Shown: in pieces, positions 33,029-44,419 of the stretch
How positions within the stretch are numbered: position 1 is the stretch's first letter
Layout of the letters: each line of letters opens with the position of its first letter
Assembly (NCBI GenBank): GCA_027533455.1
Contig: JAPZUC010000008.1
Span: 1 to 64,000, forward strand
Reading direction: 5' to 3'
Origin: Porphyrobacter sp.
GTDB lineage: Bacteria > Pseudomonadota > Alphaproteobacteria > Sphingomonadales > Sphingomonadaceae
DNA: 64,000 nt
Notes under the pieces: generated by a model
Database searches by the model: none
Seen by the model: the letters and a program-made list of their open reading frames with translations, nothing else
Told to the model about the DNA's origin: nothing
Position numbers and translations under genes: made by a program

Positions 33029-34323
33029 CCGTGTCTCTCCTCTCCACCCTCGATCCCGATTTCGAGGCACGCTTTGCCCGGATCGTCGATGTACGGCGCG
33101 AATCCGACAGCGATGTCGCCGGGCAGGTCTCTTCGATCCTTCAGGCGGTGAAGGGGCGCGGCGATGCGGCGCTCGTGGAATACACCCAGCGTTTCGATGG
33201 CTACACGCTGGTGGACGATGCGGACTGGCTGATTACCCGCGAACGGTGCGAGCAGGCCTATAACGAACTCGCCCCCGATCTGCGCGACGCGCTGGAACTC
33301 GCCGCGGCGCGCATCCGCGCCTATCACGAAGCGCAGCTTCCCGCGGACCGAGACTATGTCGACGGCGCAGGTGTGCGCCTCGGCGCGATCTGGCGGGCGG
33401 TGGACGCGGCGGGGCTCTATGTCCCCGGCGGGCGTGCAGCCTATCCCTCTTCGCTGCTGATGAACGCCATTCCGGCGCGCGTCGCGGGTGTAGAGCGGCT
33501 GGTGGTCGTCACTCCCACGCCCAAGGGCCAGTCGAACCCGATGGTGCTCGCCGCTGCGCATATCGCAGGCGTGGACGAGATCTGGCGCGTCGGCGGGGCG
33601 CAGGCCGTGGGTGCGCTTGCCTATGGCACGCAGCGCATCAAGCCGGTCGATGTCATCACCGGCCCGGGCAACGCCTGGGTGGCCGAGGCCAAGCGCCAGC
33701 TTTACGGCGTGGTCGGGATCGACATGGTCGCGGGCCCTTCGGAAATCCTCGTCATCGCCGATGGCAAGAACGATCCCGACTGGATCGCCGCCGATCTGCT
33801 GTCGCAGGCCGAACATGACCCGACCTCGCAATCGATCCTGATCACCGACGATGCCGGCTTCGCGCGTCAGGTGGAGGATTGCATCGACCTGCAGATCACC
33901 CAGCTTTCGACCGCCAAGACCGCGCGCGTCAGCTGGGACGCGCACGGGGTGATGATCGTGGTCAACGATCTGCTGGCCGAGGCTCCCGCGCTCGCCAATC
34001 GCCTCGCCGCCGAGCACGTCGAAATCGCCGTCGACGATCCCGAGCCTTACCTCAAGGCGATCCGCCACGCGGGCAGCATCTTCCTTGGCCGGATGACGCC
34101 TGAAGCCGTGGGCGATTACGTTGCCGGGCCGAACCACGTGCTGCCCACCGGACGCCGTGCGCGCTTTTCGAGCGGACTTTCGGTGCTCGATTTTATGAAG
34201 CGCACCAGTTTTCTGGGGCTCGATGCCGCGTCCTTCGCCGCTATCGGCCCCGCCGCCGCAACCCTCGCCCATGCCGAGGGGCTGCCTGCCCACGCCAAGT
34301 CCGTGGAACTGAGGATCAAATGA
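33025..34323 (+). CDS. hisD: Histidinol dehydrogenase
   Basis: 432 residues from the GTG at 33025. The signature [14 protein letters not shown] and the following [13 protein letters not shown] are unmistakable; the zinc-site region Q-A-E-H-D-P is also present. It catalyses the last two steps of histidine synthesis. Coupled upstream to hisG and downstream to nusB (ATGA). Confidence 0.97.
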   Translation: MTVSLLSTLDPDFEARFARIVDVRRESDSDVAGQVSSILQAVKGRGDAALVEYTQRFDGYTLVDDADWLITRERCEQAYNELAPDLRDALELAAARIRAYHEAQLPADRDYVDGAGVRLGAIWRAVDAAGLYVPGGRAAYPSSLLMNAIPARVAGVERLVVVTPTPKGQSNPMVLAAAHIAGVDEIWRVGGAQAVGALAYGTQRIKPVDVITGPGNAWVAEAKRQLYGVVGIDMVAGPSEILVIADGKNDPDWIAADLLSQAEHDPTSQSILITDDAGFARQVEDCIDLQITQLSTAKTARVSWDAHGVMIVVNDLLAEAPALANRLAAEHVEIAVDDPEPYLKAIRHAGSIFLGRMTPEAVGDYVAGPNHVLPTGRRARFSSGLSVLDFMKRTSFLGLDAASFAAIGPAAATLAHAEGLPAHAKSVELRIK

Positions 34324-34787
34324 ACCAACCCGCTCGCTCGCAGGCCCGTTCGGCCGCGCGTCTCGCCGCCGTTCAGGCGCTCTACCAGCAACACATGGAG
34401 GGCACCGCGCTCACCAAGCTGCTCGACGAATTCCACCAGCACCGGCTGGGCCGCACCATCGACGATGATGATTTCGACGAGGCCGAATATGCCGATGCCG
34501 AAGTGCCGTTCTTCGATGACGTGGTGCGGGGCGTCGATGCCCGCAAGGACGAGATCGACGCGGCTGTGGCCAGCAAGCTGGCCAATGGGTGGACTCTCGC
34601 ACGCCTCGACAAGGCGATGCTGCAAGTGCTGCGCGCCGGGACCTATGAACTGCTCGCCCGCAAGGATGTGCCCGCGGCGGTCGCGATCAACGAATATGTC
34701 GAGGTGGCGAAGGCTTTCTTCGATGACGGGCAGGCGAAGTTCGTCAACGGCATCCTCGATGCGGTGGCCAAGGAAGCGCGGGCCTGA
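34320..34787 (+). CDS. nusB: Transcription antitermination factor NusB
   Basis: 155 residues. S-A-A-R-L-A-A-V-Q-A-L-Y-Q-Q near the start, L-D-K-A-M-L-Q-V-L-R-A-G-T-Y-E-L in the middle, and V-A-I-N-E-Y-V-E-V-A-K-A-F-F and F-V-N-G-I-L-D-A-V-A at the end are typical. NusB with NusE promotes antitermination on rRNA operons. The hisD-nusB coupling means a growth-linked factor shares the his transcript. Confidence 0.96.
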   Translation: MNQPARSQARSAARLAAVQALYQQHMEGTALTKLLDEFHQHRLGRTIDDDDFDEAEYADAEVPFFDDVVRGVDARKDEIDAAVASKLANGWTLARLDKAMLQVLRAGTYELLARKDVPAAVAINEYVEVAKAFFDDGQAKFVNGILDAVAKEARA

Positions 34788-34878
34788 CCCGCGTTCGCGG
34801 GGTGCTTGGCTGTCCTTGCCACCCGCCAGACCCCTGTTAGAGCCCGCCAGCCCCCCTTTCACAGGGGCCCTGCAGCAC

Positions 34879-34894
34879 GGTTTCACGTGGAACA
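34879..34894. promoter_or_regulatory. Putative parS site 1
   Basis: GGTTTCACGTGGAACA matches the ParB-binding consensus TGTTNCACGTGNAACA at 15 of 16 positions; only the first base differs. It sits in the nusB-thiL gap. A second site lies at 45391-45406. Confidence 0.75.
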
Positions 34895-34940
34895 TCGAGG
34901 CTTCGACAACCCGGCGGCGATTGGCTAGGCATTGGCGGGC

Positions 34941-35798
34941 ATGAACGAGCCTGACTTCATCGCAGCCCTTCGCAGTCTGCCGCTCCATGCCGGAGCGCGC
35001 GGGTTGATGGATGATTGCGCGGTGCTGCCTCTCGGCTCCGAAACGCTGGTCATCACCCACGACATGATGGCCGAAGGCACGCATTTCCGCGCCGATGCCG
35101 ACATGGCCGACGTGGCGTGGAAGCTGGTCGCGACCAACCTGTCGGACCTTGCGGCCAAGGGCGCAGAGCCGGTCGGCGTGCTGGTCGGCTATATGATGGG
35201 CCGCGATGACGCACGATTTATCAAGGGGTTGCATGAGGCTCTCGAAGCTTTCGGCACTCCGCTGCTGGGCGGGGATACTGTCGCTGGCGCAGGCCCACGC
35301 GCCCACGGCCTGACAGCCATAGGGCGGGCAACCCACACGCCTGTACCTGCGCGCAGCGGCGCGTATCCGGGCGATCACGTCTATCTGACAGGCCCGGTCG
35401 GGCGGGCGATGCTCGGCTTCGAGGGGGTGATGGAACACCGCATTGCTTTCGACCGGCCCGCCCCGCGCCTCGCCGAAGGGCAGGCACTTGCGCCTTATGT
35501 CACGGCAATGATGGACGTTTCTGACGGCCTGCTGCTCGATTCCTTCCGCATTGCCGAAGCGAGCGGCGCAACCCTCGCGCTCGACCTTGAACAGATTCCC
35601 GTCGCCGATCCTGCCAGAGCCGGGCAATGCCTGCGCTGGGGGGACGATTACGAGTTACTGTTCACCGCACCGCCCTCGGCAATCCTGCCTGTCGCCGCGC
35701 ACCGCATCGGCACAGTAACGCCCCGCGCAGACGCGCCGCTAACTCTCGGCGGCGAACTGCTCGGCGATCCCGCCAGCCTCGGCTACCGCCACGGCTGA
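34941..35798 (+). CDS. thiL: Thiamine-monophosphate kinase
   Basis: 285 residues from the ATG at 34941. ThiL phosphorylates TMP to TPP. Visible motifs are M-D-D-C-A-V-L (Mg-ATP site; the family usually has I-G-D-D-A-A), T-H-D-M-M-A-E-G-T-H-F, N-L-S-D-L-A-A-K-G-A-E-P, G-G-D-T-V, and M-D-V-S-D-G-L-L-L-D. The replacement of Ala by Cys in the first motif is mild. Length slightly short of the usual ~310-330. Confidence 0.95.
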   Translation: MNEPDFIAALRSLPLHAGARGLMDDCAVLPLGSETLVITHDMMAEGTHFRADADMADVAWKLVATNLSDLAAKGAEPVGVLVGYMMGRDDARFIKGLHEALEAFGTPLLGGDTVAGAGPRAHGLTAIGRATHTPVPARSGAYPGDHVYLTGPVGRAMLGFEGVMEHRIAFDRPAPRLAEGQALAPYVTAMMDVSDGLLLDSFRIAEASGATLALDLEQIPVADPARAGQCLRWGDDYELLFTAPPSAILPVAAHRIGTVTPRADAPLTLGGELLGDPASLGYRHG

Positions 35799-35987
35799 AC
35801 GGGCAGCAGCAGCGCCACGCCCTCCTCACAAAAACGCTGAAACCGTCGCAATTCGGGGATTCACGCCGTGCGAGAGGCTTGCCAGCATGTCCCGAACCCC
35901 TATGACTGTGCCCCTTGCGCCGACGGGATCAAAGGAGGCGCATGCTCCCCAACAGGGGATGCAACATAAGACGAGAGGGGATTGCTC

Positions 35988-38081
<2,094 letters not shown>

Positions 38082-38108
38082 CCCCGCATTCAATGGTGAC
38101 CAAACCGA

Positions 38109-38144
38109 CCCCGCCGGGAGCAGTCCCGGCGGGGTTTATGTTTT
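38109..38144 (+). terminator. Rho-independent terminator of hppA
   Basis: An 11-bp perfect stem CCCCGCCGGGA/TCCCGGCGGGG (38109-38119 and 38124-38134), loop GCAG, followed by TTTATGTTTT. Confidence 0.88.
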
Positions 38145-38200
38145 CGGACCACGAAGTGCCTGATTGACGGGCGCGTGAACGCAAAGCATGGCCCTTCGCC

Positions 38201-39130
38201 ATGAACGAGACGCCCACCAATGCAAAACTGGTCGCAGGCCTTATCCGCCTGCTCACCGTCGAAAAGCGCGCCGCCGATGTCCATGCCGGCCCGCCACAGG
38301 CCGACGGGATCGGGCGGGTGTTTGGCGGGCAGGTGCTCGCACAGGCGTTGCAAGCCGCTCAGGCGACTGTGGCAGACGGCAAAAGCGCGCACTCGCTCCA
38401 CGCCTATTTCCTGCGCGGCGGGCGCGAGGGCGTTCCGATCGAATACCGCATCGCGCGCGACTTCGATGGAAGGAGCTTTGCCAACCGCCGCGTGGTAGCC
38501 TCGCAGGAGAACGAGGAAGGGATCGCGGTCCCCATCCTCAACCTCACCGCCAGCTTCCAGCAGCCCGAGGACGGGCTGGAACACATCGATTCGCCCATGC
38601 CCGATGTCCCCCGTCCCGATGATCTGCGCCTCGACATGGATCAGCGCCGCGAAATCGCCAAGGCATGGGGTGACAGGTTGAACGAGCAGCAGCGCCGCAT
38701 GATGCTGCGCCCGCGCCCGATCGAGATGCGCACCTGTGATGCGTTGCACTGGATGAGCAGCGAGCCGAGGGAGCCGCGCGCGCACAGCTGGTTCCGGGTA
38801 TGTGCGCCCATCACCGGCGCCGATGACACGCCCGAACTCCACCGCGCCATTCTGACCTATGCCAGCGACTACACCCTGCTCGGCACCAGCGCGCTGCCGC
38901 ATGGCCTCAGCTGGATGCGGAACGAGTTGGTCGGCGCAAGCCTCGACCATGCCTTGTGGTTCCACAGGGATGCGCGGGCCGACGAATGGCTGCTCTATGC
39001 CACCGACGCCCCGTGGTCGGGCGGCGGGCGCGGGTTCAATCGCGGGCGCATCTTCAACCTCGCCGGCGAGTTGGTGGCGAGCGTTGCGCAGGAAGGCATG
39101 ATGCGAAAGCGGGTCTCCAAGCCGGCCTGA
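38201..39130 (+). CDS. tesB: Acyl-CoA thioesterase II (TesB-like)
   Basis: 309 residues, a double-hotdog thioesterase. R-V-F-G-G-Q-V-L-A-Q-A-L and H-S-L-H-A-Y-F-L-R-G-G in the first half, and H-G-L-S-W, A-S-L-D-H-A-L-W-F-H in the second, are typical of TesB. The catalytic Asp/Thr/Gln triad regions appear to be present (S-L-D-H, T-Y-A-S-D-Y). Stands alone after hppA's terminator. Confidence 0.93.
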   Translation: MNETPTNAKLVAGLIRLLTVEKRAADVHAGPPQADGIGRVFGGQVLAQALQAAQATVADGKSAHSLHAYFLRGGREGVPIEYRIARDFDGRSFANRRVVASQENEEGIAVPILNLTASFQQPEDGLEHIDSPMPDVPRPDDLRLDMDQRREIAKAWGDRLNEQQRRMMLRPRPIEMRTCDALHWMSSEPREPRAHSWFRVCAPITGADDTPELHRAILTYASDYTLLGTSALPHGLSWMRNELVGASLDHALWFHRDARADEWLLYATDAPWSGGGRGFNRGRIFNLAGELVASVAQEGMMRKRVSKPA

Positions 39131-39173
39131 AAGCGCGGCGCAGGGGCGAAAACCAACGTACAAAGGGGGTCTG

Positions 39174-39824
39174 ATGTCATTCCTGAGCGGGCTCATCGGC
39201 AAGGCGGCGAAGTTTGACAAGTCGCTCAGCCAATATGAGCTTTTCGCCTTTCCCCATGCTGGCAAAGGCATAGACCTGTCCGAGGCACAGCGCGTGGCAA
39301 ACCTCGACTGGTTCCTCAGGGTGAAGGACGAACGCTGCCAGCTTTTCCTTGCCGCTATGGCCGCCGCTGGCGTGCACCTGCCCGAGCCGGGCGATGTGAC
39401 CGATCATCACGCCCTGACACTCAGCCTCGATACCTTCGCTCGATCAACGCTTGACCATGTCCGCCAGATCGATCGCATCTGCGCCCCCGGCTGGCGCGAG
39501 CGTCGGCCCGAGGAGCGCGAAGCGGCGATCCTGTCCTTCGTCATCGATCTCGGCATTTATTGCGGCGAATGCGCGCGCAGCACGCCGCTCGGCTTCGACT
39601 GGCGGATCGACGACACGCGCTACAGGCGCAACGACTGGATGCCGACTGCAGGATGCGTCACCCTCTCGCACATCTCGAACCGCGGTCCGCAGCGTCTGTA
39701 CCACGACGTGATCGAATGGGCCGTCTTCCGGAGCGCGCAGAACGCCCGGGCGAGCGCGGGCAAGACGATCCGCCCGGTCAATAGCTTCGCTTTTCTGGGC
39801 GACCTCATGGACGCCCGCTACTAG
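39174..39824 (+). CDS. Uncharacterised cytoplasmic protein
   Basis: 216 residues with AAAGGGGG upstream of the ATG. I do not recognise a family. It has no membrane segment. Notable parts are R-V-A-N-L-D-W-F-L-R-V-K-D-E-R, an acidic/His stretch (P-G-D-V-T-D-H-H-A), Y-C-G-E-C-A-R-S-T-P-L-G-F-D-W-R-I-D-D and R-Y-R-R-N-D-W-M-P. Convergent with uspA, 10 bases apart. Confidence 0.75.
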   Translation: MSFLSGLIGKAAKFDKSLSQYELFAFPHAGKGIDLSEAQRVANLDWFLRVKDERCQLFLAAMAAAGVHLPEPGDVTDHHALTLSLDTFARSTLDHVRQIDRICAPGWRERRPEEREAAILSFVIDLGIYCGECARSTPLGFDWRIDDTRYRRNDWMPTAGCVTLSHISNRGPQRLYHDVIEWAVFRSAQNARASAGKTIRPVNSFAFLGDLMDARY

Positions 39825-39834
39825 CGCGCCTTTA

Positions 39835-40650
39835 TCAATGCGCGAGCAGCACCGGCATCTGCGGCTCGCTCAGCATGTGGCGGGTCACCCCGCCCATCAC
39901 CAGTTCCGCCAGCCGCGGGTGGCCATAGGCGCCCATCACCAGCAGCGAAGCTTCGCGCAGGGTCGCAGCTGCGAACAGCGTATCGGCGATCTTCATATCC
40001 CCGCGAGGGATCTCGACGATCTCGCAAGCGATGCCGTGGCGGGCGAGGTATCTTGCCCCATCGGTCGAAGGCAGGTCAGGGCCGCCCTCGGCGGTATCCT
40101 CCACTACGCAGGCGAGCGTCACCTGGCACGAACACGCCAGCAACGGAAGCGCCGCGCGCAGAGCGTGTGCACTTTCGGCCGAACCGTTCCACGCGACCAC
40201 CATCGGCGCTCCGACATCGAAGCTGTTGGAGCCTTCTGGCACGACCAGCACCGGCACAGCCGCGCGCAGCACGACATCGCCAACCAGTGCGGAAGGCCCG
40301 CGCCCGTCGCTCCCCGCCTCTGCCGGGCCGACAATCATGATGTCGGCGAGCGGCGAAGCGGCGATCAGGCGGTGCGCAGCGACCCCGTATTCGAACCGCC
40401 AGTCGAAAGGCACGCCTTCATGCTCCAGCATGCGTTCCGTATCGGCGCGCAGCTTGTCCGCGTTCTCCTTGATCAAAGGCAGCGCGGCCGCCATTGCCGA
40501 TCCGTAGAAGTCGCCCGGCATAAACACATCATAACTCAAAGCCTGAAGGCAGGTGATATGGCCGTTGGTTGCACGGGCCAAGTCAAGCGCGACCTGCAAA
40601 CGCGCAGGCATGGCGCGGTCGTGGTCGATGTGGAGCAGAATCGATTTCAT
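39835..40650 (-). CDS. Tandem universal stress protein (UspA family)
   Basis: 271 residues, two Usp domains. The first is I-L-L-H-I-D-H-D-R-A ... V-G-P-A-E-A-G-S-D-G-R-G; the second is M-V-V-A-W-N-G-S-A-E-S ... M-G-A-Y-G-H-P-R-L-A-E-L-V-M-G-G-V-T. The second domain keeps the G-x2-G-x9-G-(S/T) ATP-binding pattern in near-complete form; the first does not. Its promoter carries an Fnr box with exact class II spacing, so low-oxygen induction is expected. This fits the known Fnr control of Usp proteins in other proteobacteria. Confidence 0.9.
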   Translation of the reverse strand: MKSILLHIDHDRAMPARLQVALDLARATNGHITCLQALSYDVFMPGDFYGSAMAAALPLIKENADKLRADTERMLEHEGVPFDWRFEYGVAAHRLIAASPLADIMIVGPAEAGSDGRGPSALVGDVVLRAAVPVLVVPEGSNSFDVGAPMVVAWNGSAESAHALRAALPLLACSCQVTLACVVEDTAEGGPDLPSTDGARYLARHGIACEIVEIPRGDMKIADTLFAAATLREASLLVMGAYGHPRLAELVMGGVTRHMLSEPQMPVLLAH

Positions 40651-40675
40651 CGCGAGTCTCCCATTGATGCTGACG

Positions 40676-40681
40676 ATTATC
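40676..40681 (-). promoter_or_regulatory. -10 hexamer (GATAAT) of uspA
   Basis: GATAAT on the minus strand (5/6 to TATAAT) spans exactly -12 to -7 when the centre of the Fnr box is at -41.5. Predicted transcription start is near 40669, giving a leader of about 19 nt. Confidence 0.7.
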
Positions 40682-40703
40682 CGCGCGCGAGCCGCATCCG
40701 TCT

Positions 40704-40717
40704 TTGACCGGGATCAA
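40704..40717 (-). promoter_or_regulatory. Fnr box (TTGACCGGGATCAA on + strand)
   Basis: TTGAC-N4-ATCAA, one base from the perfect inverted repeat; TTGAC half-sites are common for FnrL. It lies in the uspA/carotenoid oxygenase divergent gap. The geometry fits uspA on the minus strand. Confidence 0.78.
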
Positions 40718-40789
40718 ATTTGCGCAAGGCCGCTCCACGCTTGCCAGCCCGCCCCTGCTCGCGCATCTTGGCGAGCGAGGGAGAGAGAC

Positions 40790-42286
40790 ATGCAGATCAC
40801 GCGCCACCCGCCGGTGAAAACCTCGCTGGAGCCGTCGAACCACCCCTATCTCACGGGGCCGTGGACGCCGCTTCACGAAGAGGTCGATGTGGCAGAGTTG
40901 CGGGTGATTGATGGCGAGATTCCCAAGGATATCGACGGGATCTACCTGAGGAACACCGAGAACCAGGTGCACCAGCCGCTTGGGCGGCACCATCCCTTCG
41001 ATGGCGATGCGATGATCCATCAGGTCAACATCTCGGGCGGCAAGGCGAGCTATCGCAACCGCTTTGTCAGGACGCATTGTTTCGAGGCCGAGCAGATCGC
41101 GGGCAGATCGCTATGGGGCGGGCTGATGGACCCGTGGGGAACTTCGGTGCGGCCAGGCTTCGGCGCGCACGGCGGGCTGAAGGATACCGGATCGACCGAC
41201 ATCATCGTCCACGCCGGCACGGCCTATGCGACGCTCTACCAGTGCGGCGAGGCGTGGATGCTCGATCCGGTCACGCTGGGCAGCCGCGGGAAGGCACCGT
41301 GGGTGCCACTGGATGGCATCTCGGCCCATCCCAAGGTCGACGAGGCGACCGGCGAGATGATGTTCTTCAACTACTCCAAGCACGCGCCCTTCATGCATTA
41401 CGGCGTGGTCGACCGGACCGGTAGCCTTGTGCACTACGTCCCCGTCCCACTTCCCGGCCCGCGCTTGCCGCACGACATGGCGATCACCCCCAACTGGTCG
41501 ATCCTCAACGACATGCCGCTGTTCTGGGATGAGGAACTGCTCGGGCGAAACATCCACGCCGCGCGCCTGCACGACGGTATTCCCACCCGCTTCGGCCTGA
41601 TCCCGCGCCGCGGCGAGCCGCAGGATATCCGCTGGTTCGAGGCTTCGCCGACTTATGTCCTCCACTGGACCAACGCGTGGGAAGAAGGCGACGAGGTGGT
41701 CCTCGAAGGCTACCATCAGGAAAGGCCAATGCCCGATCCGCTGGAAGAAATGGGCCGCTACAGCCACATGATGGCCTATGTGGACGAACACTCTTTCAGG
41801 AGCCGCCTCCACCGCTGGCGTTTCAACCTGAAAACCGGCGAGACCCGCGAGGAGCGCCTGTCCGAGCGCATCGTCGAATTCGGGATGATCAATCCGAGAT
41901 ACGCCATGCACAAGAGCCGCTACGTCTGGTCCACGACCACGCGGCCGGGCTGGTTCCTGTTTAATGGGTATGTCCGCCACGATACGCAGACGGGCGAGGA
42001 GCAGGTCTATCGCCTGCCCGAAGGCGTCTATGCCAGCGAAAGCCCGATGATCCCCCGGAAGGGCGCGACGGCGGAAGACGACGGTTATCTGGTCACCTTC
42101 CTCATCGACGAGAACACCGGCACCTCCGATTGCGCGATCCTCGATGCGAGCGACATCGCCAACGGCCCGATCTGCCGCCTCGCTCTGCCGCACAAGATCT
42201 GTTCGGGGACGCATTCGGTGTGGGTCGAGCATGACCAGCTGCGCAAGGATGCCGCCTTCCACCGCGAACGCCTCTTCGCGGCCTGA
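40790..42286 (+). CDS. Carotenoid cleavage oxygenase (RPE65 family)
   Basis: 498 residues from the ATG at 40790, preceded by GGGAGAGAGA. The family is a seven-bladed propeller with Fe(II) held by four histidines. Candidate ligands are in D-G-I-S-A-H-P-K-V-D, P-R-L-P-H-D-M-A-I-T and the last, C-S-G-T-H-S-V-W. R-N-T-E-N-Q ... H-H-P-F-D-G-D-A-M-I-H near the start is the standard opening. It cleaves carotenoids or stilbene-like compounds with O2; the substrate is not decidable here. It is divergent from uspA and shares its regulatory gap. Confidence 0.92.
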   Translation: MQITRHPPVKTSLEPSNHPYLTGPWTPLHEEVDVAELRVIDGEIPKDIDGIYLRNTENQVHQPLGRHHPFDGDAMIHQVNISGGKASYRNRFVRTHCFEAEQIAGRSLWGGLMDPWGTSVRPGFGAHGGLKDTGSTDIIVHAGTAYATLYQCGEAWMLDPVTLGSRGKAPWVPLDGISAHPKVDEATGEMMFFNYSKHAPFMHYGVVDRTGSLVHYVPVPLPGPRLPHDMAITPNWSILNDMPLFWDEELLGRNIHAARLHDGIPTRFGLIPRRGEPQDIRWFEASPTYVLHWTNAWEEGDEVVLEGYHQERPMPDPLEEMGRYSHMMAYVDEHSFRSRLHRWRFNLKTGETREERLSERIVEFGMINPRYAMHKSRYVWSTTTRPGWFLFNGYVRHDTQTGEEQVYRLPEGVYASESPMIPRKGATAEDDGYLVTFLIDENTGTSDCAILDASDIANGPICRLALPHKICSGTHSVWVEHDQLRKDAAFHRERLFAA

Positions 42287-42407
42287 CAATCAGGCATCAC
42301 GCTCCCGGTCGAGCCGCCAGCGTCGCTTGTCGCCGCCGCAGTTGCGGGCGGGTGCAGGCTGGCGTAGCGCGCGGCGCTTGAACCGAAATCTCGGGGGACC
42401 CCTCACA

Positions 42408-44231
42408 ATGACCTTCCGCCTTTTCCTTGCCGCTTCGACCGCGCTGCTGTGCGCCGCAACGCCCGTTCTGGCGCAGAGCGAGGTGCGCCCGGTTAGCGCG
42501 TTGACCGCCAACCAGCAGGCCGAGCAAGACAAGCTTTTCGCCCTGTTCGCCGATTCCGACACGCGCGCGCTTGCGCTCGATCCGCTGAGCCGGCTCTATC
42601 GCGGTGACGAGGAGGGCGTCGACCGGCTCGGGGACGAGCTCACTGATGCGGACTTCCTTGCAGGGCGGACCGACATCCAGCTCAACCTCGCGCTGCTGGC
42701 GCAGATCGACCGGACGAAGCTCGATACGACCGACCAGCTGGCCTACGACGTGTTCCAATACACGCAGACCCGTGCCCTTGCCGGGATGAGCGACGAGATG
42801 CGCGCGCTGACCGAAGTACGCCCGCTCAACCACTTTTTCGGCTTCCACAATGCCTATCCCAACCTTGCAAGCGGGATTGGCGCGGCGCCGTTCAAGACCC
42901 TCGCAAATTACGACGACAACCTGTCGCGTCACGACGATTACATCGCCTATCTGGGCCGCGCGATGGGGCGGTTCCGGCAGGGAATGAAATCGGGCGTAGT
43001 GGAGACCAAGCTGACCGTGGGCATCATGGTGACCCAGCTGACCACGCAGCTCGACACCCCGGTAGCAGATTCGCAATTCATGGGGCCGACGAAGCAGTTC
43101 CCCGCGGACTTCTCAGCCGACGAGAAAGCGCGACTGACCGCGGCTTACGAGGCCAAGACCCGCGAGATCTACACTGCGACCGCAGCCTTGCGCGATTTCC
43201 TGCGCGATGAATATCTCCCCGCCGCGCGCGACAGCATCGGCCTTTCGCAGATGAAGGGCGGGCCTGCGCTCTATGCTCTTCTTGTCGAGGATTCGACCAC
43301 GCTCCCGCTCGATCCGGAGACGATCCACCAGCTCGGCCTATCAGAGGTCGGGCGGATCAGGGCAGAGATGGAAAGGCTCCAGAAGGAAGTGCGGTTCAAG
43401 GGCACGCTCAACCAGTTCTTCGACTATGTCCGCACCGATCCCAAATTCCAGCCCAAGAGCCGCGAGGCTTTGACGCAGGCCTATTACCGCGTCGGTCGCG
43501 ACGTCGATGCGAAGATCGGCTCGCTGTTTTCGCACCTGCCCAAGTCACCGCTCGAAATCCGGCCCTATGATCCTTCGACCGAGAAGTTCGAAGCGGGCGG
43601 CTCCTACGAGCCCGGTTCGGCTGACGGGAAGCGTCCGGGGGTGTTCTATTTCAACGCCTATGACCTCCCGAGCCGCCTGACACCGGGGATCGTCACGCTG
43701 TATCTCCATGAAGGCGCGCCGGGGCACCACTTCCAGATCAGTCTCGCGCAGGAGAACGAGGTGCTGCCCGCCTTCATGCGCTATGGCGGAACGACCGCCT
43801 ATGTCGAAGGCTGGGCGCTCTATGCCGAGACGCTTGGCAACGAGATGGGCTTCTATAAGGACCCGTGGAACCGTTACGGCACCTTGCAGGACGAACAGCT
43901 GCGCGCGATGCGGCTGGTGGTGGATACCGGCATCCACGCCAAGAGCTGGACCCGCGACCAGGCGATCGATTATATGCTCACCAACTCCGGCATGACCCGC
44001 ACCGATGTGGTCGCCGAAGTCGATCGCTATATCGCCATCCCGGGTCAGGCGCTGGCGTACAAGATCGGTGCGCTCAAGATCCAGGAGCTGCGCAAGCGGG
44101 CCGAAAAGCGGCTTGGCGCGAAGTTCGACATCAAGTCGTTTCACGACGAGGTGCTGAACACCGGCGGCCTGCCACTGGCGGTGCTGGAGGCCAAGATCGA
44201 CCGCTGGATAGCGGCCGAAGCGGTGAAATAG
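42408..44231 (+). CDS. DUF885 secreted metallopeptidase-like protein
   Basis: 607 residues with a Sec signal peptide (F-R-L-F-L-A-A-S-T-A-L-L-C-A-A, cleavage after V-L-A). The gluzincin-like motif is L-H-E-G-A-P-G-H-H-F-Q (about residue 430) with the second conserved segment Y-V-E-G-W-A-L-Y-A-E. Most DUF885 proteins have this H-E-x-x-P-G-H-x pattern and are assumed to be zinc peptidases or dipeptidases. Substrate unknown. The ribosome binding site is weak (GGGGGACC). Confidence 0.88.
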   Translation: MTFRLFLAASTALLCAATPVLAQSEVRPVSALTANQQAEQDKLFALFADSDTRALALDPLSRLYRGDEEGVDRLGDELTDADFLAGRTDIQLNLALLAQIDRTKLDTTDQLAYDVFQYTQTRALAGMSDEMRALTEVRPLNHFFGFHNAYPNLASGIGAAPFKTLANYDDNLSRHDDYIAYLGRAMGRFRQGMKSGVVETKLTVGIMVTQLTTQLDTPVADSQFMGPTKQFPADFSADEKARLTAAYEAKTREIYTATAALRDFLRDEYLPAARDSIGLSQMKGGPALYALLVEDSTTLPLDPETIHQLGLSEVGRIRAEMERLQKEVRFKGTLNQFFDYVRTDPKFQPKSREALTQAYYRVGRDVDAKIGSLFSHLPKSPLEIRPYDPSTEKFEAGGSYEPGSADGKRPGVFYFNAYDLPSRLTPGIVTLYLHEGAPGHHFQISLAQENEVLPAFMRYGGTTAYVEGWALYAETLGNEMGFYKDPWNRYGTLQDEQLRAMRLVVDTGIHAKSWTRDQAIDYMLTNSGMTRTDVVAEVDRYIAIPGQALAYKIGALKIQELRKRAEKRLGAKFDIKSFHDEVLNTGGLPLAVLEAKIDRWIAAEAVK

Positions 44232-44419
44232 TTAACCGAGGACGGGCAGCGTCGGCTCGACTCGTCGCATACTTCGCCCCGATTGCCAGCTCCTGCGGGT
44301 GCTTGGGCGTGTCTGTTCACCTGCCAGCAAGGTGTTGCCCAACAACTCGGCGCAGCATTCACGTTCATCAAGGGGCCCGTCCCGGGATTGTAGGGCCTCA
44401 ACCGCAGGAGCAGACCAGA

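Noticed and set aside
34790..34803. CCCGCGTTCGCGGG hairpin after nusB as a terminator
   Set aside because: Two-base loop and no U-run; too weak to call.
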